Assembly: GCA_047635375.1 (NCBI GenBank)
Contig: JBLIKP010000090.1
Coordinates: 1-9,002 of the forward strand
DNA length: 9,002 nucleotides
Direction of reading: 5' to 3'
Source of the DNA: JBLIKP01 sp047635375
GTDB taxonomy: Bacteria > Bacteroidota > Bacteroidia > Sphingobacteriales > Sphingobacteriaceae
This document shows positions 6,404 to 9,002 of this stretch, one piece after another. The notes beneath the pieces were generated by a model. It was not told the origin of the DNA and ran no database searches. It saw only the letters and a program-made list of their open reading frames with translations. Numbering within the stretch: the first letter of the stretch is position 1; each line of letters starts with the position of its first letter. The translations under genes were made by a program, and so were the position numbers.

Positions 6404-7244
6404 TCTTAGTAAGCATTGAGAGATCCAGGCTATTAACAGAGTGTGTTAGTGCACCCATACTTATAAAATGCACTCCGGTTTCAGCGTATTCAACAATTGT
6501 TTTCTCGTTAATGTTACCCGAAGCTTCCACAGTAAATTTTGCAGGAATTATTTTCATTGCAGCTTCCACTCTTTCTGGGGAAAAATTATCAAGCATTATA
6601 CGATGACAACCCCCATGGTCAAGAACCTGGTTAAGTTCGTCTTCGTCTCGAACTTCAATTTCAATCTTTATTAAAAGATTATTCTCCTTAAGGTAAATTC
6701 GGGTTTGGTCCAAGGTATTTTTTATTCCGCCAGCATAGTCGATATGATTGTCCTTAATCAGAATCATATCATAAAGACCCATTCGATGATTATATCCGCC
6801 ACCATGAACTACGGCTTGTTTTTCAAGAATCCTTAACCCGGGAGTAGTTTTCCGAGTATCCACTAATTTCGAATTAGTATGACCTATTAAATCAACAATC
6901 CTAGAGGTTTTGGTAGCTATTCCTGACAGGCGTTGCATAAAATTGAGCACTGTACGCTCTGCAGTCAATAACGAGCGCTCAGGCCCCATAACCTTCATTA
7001 CAACGTCACCTTCATTTACCGAGTCACCGTCCATTTTGATAATGGTCACTTGAATCTCAGGATCCACAATTTTAAAAATCTTTTCACCTAAGGTAACCCC
7101 AGATAGGTAGCCCTGTTCTTTGGCAAGAATTACTGCTTTACTTGAAGAGTTTTTAGGTATTGTGGCTAATGAAGTATGGTCCCCAGACTGTATGTCTTCG
7201 TCAAGAGCAAGCTGGATTATTCGGTCGATTAATTCGGTTTCCAT
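6393..7244 (-). CDS. nadC: Nicotinate-nucleotide pyrophosphorylase (carboxylating), quinolinate phosphoribosyltransferase
   Basis: Cytoplasmic enzyme of de novo NAD synthesis: quinolinate plus PRPP gives nicotinate mononucleotide, CO2 and pyrophosphate. Seen in 283 residues, the normal family length: N-terminal open-faced sandwich domain (about 1-110) with EDIQSGDHTS and AERTVLNFMQRLSGIAT, then the PRPP-binding barrel with DTRKTTPGLR (129-138), the conserved HGGGYNHRMGL (147-157), IKDNHI (163-168), IEIEVRDEDEL (about 174-184), IMLDN (about 206-210), EASGNI (240-245) and SMGALTHS (262-269). All active-site blocks are present, so it should be active. The ATG at 7242-7244 gives the usual N-terminus. 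It lies 43 bases behind the DUF4783 gene on the same strand, probably one operon. A 10-bp inverted repeat fills the ends of that gap and touches the start codon. No nadA or nadB is in the window. Confidence 0.97.
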   Translation of the reverse strand: METELIDRIIQLALDEDIQSGDHTSLATIPKNSSSKAVILAKEQGYLSGVTLGEKIFKIVDPEIQVTIIKMDGDSVNEGDVVMKVMGPERSLLTAERTVLNFMQRLSGIATKTSRIVDLIGHTNSKLVDTRKTTPGLRILEKQAVVHGGGYNHRMGLYDMILIKDNHIDYAGGIKNTLDQTRIYLKENNLLIKIEIEVRDEDELNQVLDHGGCHRIMLDNFSPERVEAAMKIIPAKFTVEASGNINEKTIVEYAETGVHFISMGALTHSVNSLDLSMLTKTKN

Positions 7245-7291
7245 TAAAGTTTAGGGTCGTTATGGACTGTAAAGGTAAATATAAACTTTAA
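7244..7291. repeat. 10-bp perfect inverted repeat between DUF4783 stop and nadC start
   Basis: TTAAAGTTTA at 7244-7253 and TAAACTTTAA at 7282-7291 are exact reverse complements separated by 28 bases. In the minus-strand transcript one arm covers the DUF4783 stop codon and the other runs into the first base of the nadC ATG. The stem is AT-rich and would be weak in RNA. It has no T-tract like a rho-independent terminator. It could be a translation-coupling hairpin, part of a regulator site, or chance. Confidence 0.4.
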
Positions 7292-7677
7292 TCTTCTTCA
7301 ATTCTAACTTCAGATAGGGCAAGCGATCCGCTGGCCAATTGTTTAAAGTAGAAATGACAAGAATATTCGTTTTTTGCAGTGGTATAAACTCCAATTCCAT
7401 ATTTGGAACCCTTTTCTGAAGTTCCTTTATGGTTCATTTTAAAGTTTTGGTAAGGATGACTGGCGAAAAAATCTTTAAACACCTTATTAGCCTCAGCCGT
7501 GGTGTAACTTTTTTCCAATTCATTTATACAAATAATAATTTTGCTGTCAATTAGAAGTGCAAGTTGTCCAAGGTCTTGGTTTACCATTAGCTTTTCAATT
7601 TTTTGAAATTGAACATCCTGGGAAAACGAAAATGAAGAGACAAAAAGTAATATTAAGATTGAGAAATATTTCATCAT
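7288..7677 (-). CDS. DUF4783 domain-containing exported protein
   Basis: Small periplasmic or envelope protein of unknown function, 129 residues. Seen: a signal peptide (Met-Met-Lys, a hydrophobic core to about residue 17, cleavage near SFSFSQ, residues 15-20), then a compact domain with the DUF4783 pattern: alternating helix and strand, KVFKDFFASHPYQNF (65-79), HKGTSEKGSKYGIGVYTT (83-100) and a C-terminal strand ending LALSEVRIEED. Family knowledge: DUF4783 proteins are Bacteroidota-specific, thought to adopt an NTF2-like fold, and often encoded beside nadC, as here. That position does not prove a role in NAD metabolism, because the protein is exported. Two ATGs in a row (7675-7677 and 7672-7674) are possible starts. 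It is divergent from gpmI across 95 bases. The 43-base gap to nadC suggests shared transcription. Confidence 0.85.
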   Translation of the reverse strand: MMKYFSILILLFVSSFSFSQDVQFQKIEKLMVNQDLGQLALLIDSKIIICINELEKSYTTAEANKVFKDFFASHPYQNFKMNHKGTSEKGSKYGIGVYTTAKNEYSCHFYFKQLASGSLALSEVRIEED

Positions 7678-7695
7678 TTTTTGATTAATGAGCTT

Positions 7696-7703
7696 CTAAA
7701 ATA
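7696..7703 (-). promoter_or_regulatory. Possible Bacteroidota -7 promoter element for the DUF4783-nadC operon
   Basis: TATTTTAG on the minus strand matches TAnnTTTG at all but one position. It lies 18 bases before the DUF4783 start, leaving a leader of about 12 bases. No clear TTTG -33 partner is seen, and the region is AT-rich, so chance is possible. Confidence 0.25.
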
Positions 7704-7760
7704 GGAATTCATTTCAGTTAAAAAAAACTTAAAATTTTAATGAAGGCTCATGCTTTATTG

Positions 7761-7768
7761 TATTTTTG
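7761..7768 (+). promoter_or_regulatory. Possible Bacteroidota -7 promoter element for gpmI
   Basis: TATTTTTG is an exact match to TAnnTTTG, the -7 element of the primary sigma factor in this phylum. It ends 4 bases before the gpmI ATG, so transcription would begin at or almost at the start codon and the message would be nearly leaderless. No good -33 TTTG is visible 17-23 bases upstream, which lowers confidence. Confidence 0.28.
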
Positions 7769-7772
7769 AATT

Positions 7773-9002
7773 ATGGCAAAAAAGAAGGTCGCTTTATTAA
7801 TTTTAGATGGATGGGGAATTGGAAATAACCCAAAAATCGATGCAACGCTACATGCGAATACTCCCTATTTTGACAGTTTATTGAAATCTGCCCCTAACGC
7901 CACTCTTGAAGCTTGTGGAGAAGCGGTAGGACTGCCTCCTGGGCAGATGGGCAACTCAGAAGTAGGCCATATTAACATTGGCGCTGGACGCGTAGTTTAC
8001 CAAGAACTTGCGCGCATAAACAAATCTATGCGGTCCAAAGAATTCCATAACCTTCCTATGCTAAAATCTGCTTTTAGCGAAATAAAGAAAACAGGTAAAA
8101 CTGTCCACTTCATGGGCTTGGTCTCTGATGGAGGTGTCCATGCTCATATTAATCATTTAAAAGAATTATGTAATGCCGCCGAGATGGCTGGGATTAACGA
8201 ATATTTTATCCACGCATTTTCAGACGGTAGAGATACTGATCCACATGGGGGTAAAAAATACCTGACTGATCTTGAAGATTTTCTAAAGGATAAAAAAGGT
8301 AAAATAGCCACGCTTATTGGCCGGTACTTCGCCATGGACAGAGACAAGCGATGGGAGAGGGTGGCAAAGGCCTACGATCTTCTTGTTCGCTCAAAGGGTG
8401 AGAAATTCAACTCCTCTTTAGAAGCAATAGATAAGGCCTACGCCGATGGGCAAACTGATGAGTTTGTGGAGCCTAAAGTAATTGTTGATGAAAAAGGGAA
8501 TCCCTTAGCTGCGATTTCCGATGATGACTTGGTTATCTGTTTTAATTTCAGAACCGACAGAGGTCGTCAAATAACGGAGGCGCTTACCCAACGTGATGTT
8601 CCTGAATTTGGAATGAAAACCCTAAAATTAAAATACATCACCATGTCTAAATACGACGATATCTTTAAAGGTGTTGAAGTAATTTATCATAAAGATAATT
8701 TAATAAAAACCCTTGGGGAGGTGATTTCTGCGAATGGGTTGAAGCAGGTGCGTATTGCCGAGACTGAGAAATATCCTCACGTTACTTTTTTCTTTAACGG
8801 AGGAAGGGAGGAGCCTTTTGAAGGGGAGAAAAGATTATTGGTCAATAGCCCTAAAGTAGCGACTTATGACCTGCAACCGGAGATGAGTGCACCAGAAATA
8901 ACAGCATCTATCTGTAAAGAAATTAAGGAAAACACTCCGGACTTCATTTGCTTGAACTTTGCTAACCCTGATATGGTTGGCCATACCGGTGTTTTTGATG
9001 CG
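7773..9002 (+). CDS. gpmI: 2,3-bisphosphoglycerate-independent phosphoglycerate mutase (C-terminus beyond window)
   Basis: Cytoplasmic glycolytic and gluconeogenic enzyme interconverting 3- and 2-phosphoglycerate through a phosphoserine intermediate, with two manganese ions. Seen: 410 codons open to the right edge (family length about 505-515), beginning MAKKKVALLILDGWGIG with metal-binding Asp12. GQMGNSEVGHINIGAG holds the phosphorylated serine at residue 62, the same number as in the Geobacillus enzyme. Then come SDGGVHAHINHL, FSDGRDTDPHG, GRYFAMDRDKRWER and FNFRTDRGRQIT (the substrate-binding Arg and Asp groups), TEKYPHVTFFFNGG and NFANPDMVGHTG, with metal ligands Asp400 and His404. The last metal ligands (an Asp-His pair and a further His) lie beyond the window. 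The ATG at 7773 gives the standard N-terminus. It is divergently transcribed from DUF4783 and appears to be a housekeeping gene. Confidence 0.97.
   Translation, partial: MAKKKVALLILDGWGIGNNPKIDATLHANTPYFDSLLKSAPNATLEACGEAVGLPPGQMGNSEVGHINIGAGRVVYQELARINKSMRSKEFHNLPMLKSAFSEIKKTGKTVHFMGLVSDGGVHAHINHLKELCNAAEMAGINEYFIHAFSDGRDTDPHGGKKYLTDLEDFLKDKKGKIATLIGRYFAMDRDKRWERVAKAYDLLVRSKGEKFNSSLEAIDKAYADGQTDEFVEPKVIVDEKGNPLAAISDDDLVICFNFRTDRGRQITEALTQRDVPEFGMKTLKLKYITMSKYDDIFKGVEVIYHKDNLIKTLGEVISANGLKQVRIAETEKYPHVTFFFNGGREEPFEGEKRLLVNSPKVATYDLQPEMSAPEITASICKEIKENTPDFICLNFANPDMVGHTGVFDA

Noticed and set aside
7778..7784. In-frame A AAA AAG at the start of gpmI as another frameshift site
   Set aside because: It encodes the ordinary Lys-rich N-terminus of the enzyme and no meaningful product would come from slipping; it serves as a background example for the heptamer.
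8153..8347. Minus-strand 64-codon open frame
   Set aside because: It lies fully within gpmI on the opposite strand and has no recognisable features.

Overview
The window comes from a member of the Bacteroidota, most likely a flavobacterium-like marine or aquatic lineage. The base composition is AT-rich. One protein has a C-terminal type IX secretion (T9SS) sorting domain, found essentially only in this phylum. A nadC gene sits next to a DUF4783 gene, and a sigma factor gene is followed by an envelope-spanning anti-sigma-like gene. The genus cannot be named from the sequence alone.

Layout. (1) Positions 1-900, minus strand: the first 300 codons of a DUF1343/NamZ-type exo-N-acetylmuramidase lipoprotein, cut by the window edge. 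(2) 952-2169, plus: a complete FtsX/LolC-E-like ABC permease, divergent from the NamZ gene. (3) 2230-6403, plus: a signalling and surface cluster. It holds a secreted protein with five cysteine-patterned PKD repeats and a T9SS sorting domain, an ECF sigma factor, and a reading frame that starts with a cytoplasmic anti-sigma-like segment, crosses the inner membrane once and carries Ig-like and PKD domains in the periplasm. That frame stops at 5585. The -1 frame then continues with a charged helix and an outer-membrane beta-barrel to 6403. (4) 6393-7677, minus: DUF4783 protein and nadC (quinolinate phosphoribosyltransferase, NAD synthesis), probably one operon. (5) 7773-9002, plus: the first 410 codons of gpmI (cofactor-independent phosphoglycerate mutase), cut by the window edge.

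The main point of interest is region 3. The sigma factor and the following gene overlap by 11 bases, and together they look like the recently recognised pairs of ECF sigma factor and dual-membrane-spanning anti-sigma factor (Dma type) of Bacteroidota. In such a pair one polypeptide reaches from the cytoplasm through both membranes, so it could report the state of the outer membrane to a sigma factor. Here the barrel half is separated from the anti-sigma half by a -1 shift exactly at an in-phase A AAA AAG heptamer directly before a TAG stop. The barrel half has no signal peptide and no convincing start of its own. Either ribosomes slip here and make two products (360 and 633 residues), or one A has been lost from the run by mutation or sequencing error. 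The PKD domain of the sensor closely resembles the PKD repeats of the secreted protein encoded just upstream, which suggests a functional or evolutionary link.

No gene-free stretch longer than 300 bases exists in the window. No tRNA, rRNA, CRISPR array, insertion sequence or convincing rho-independent terminator was seen.
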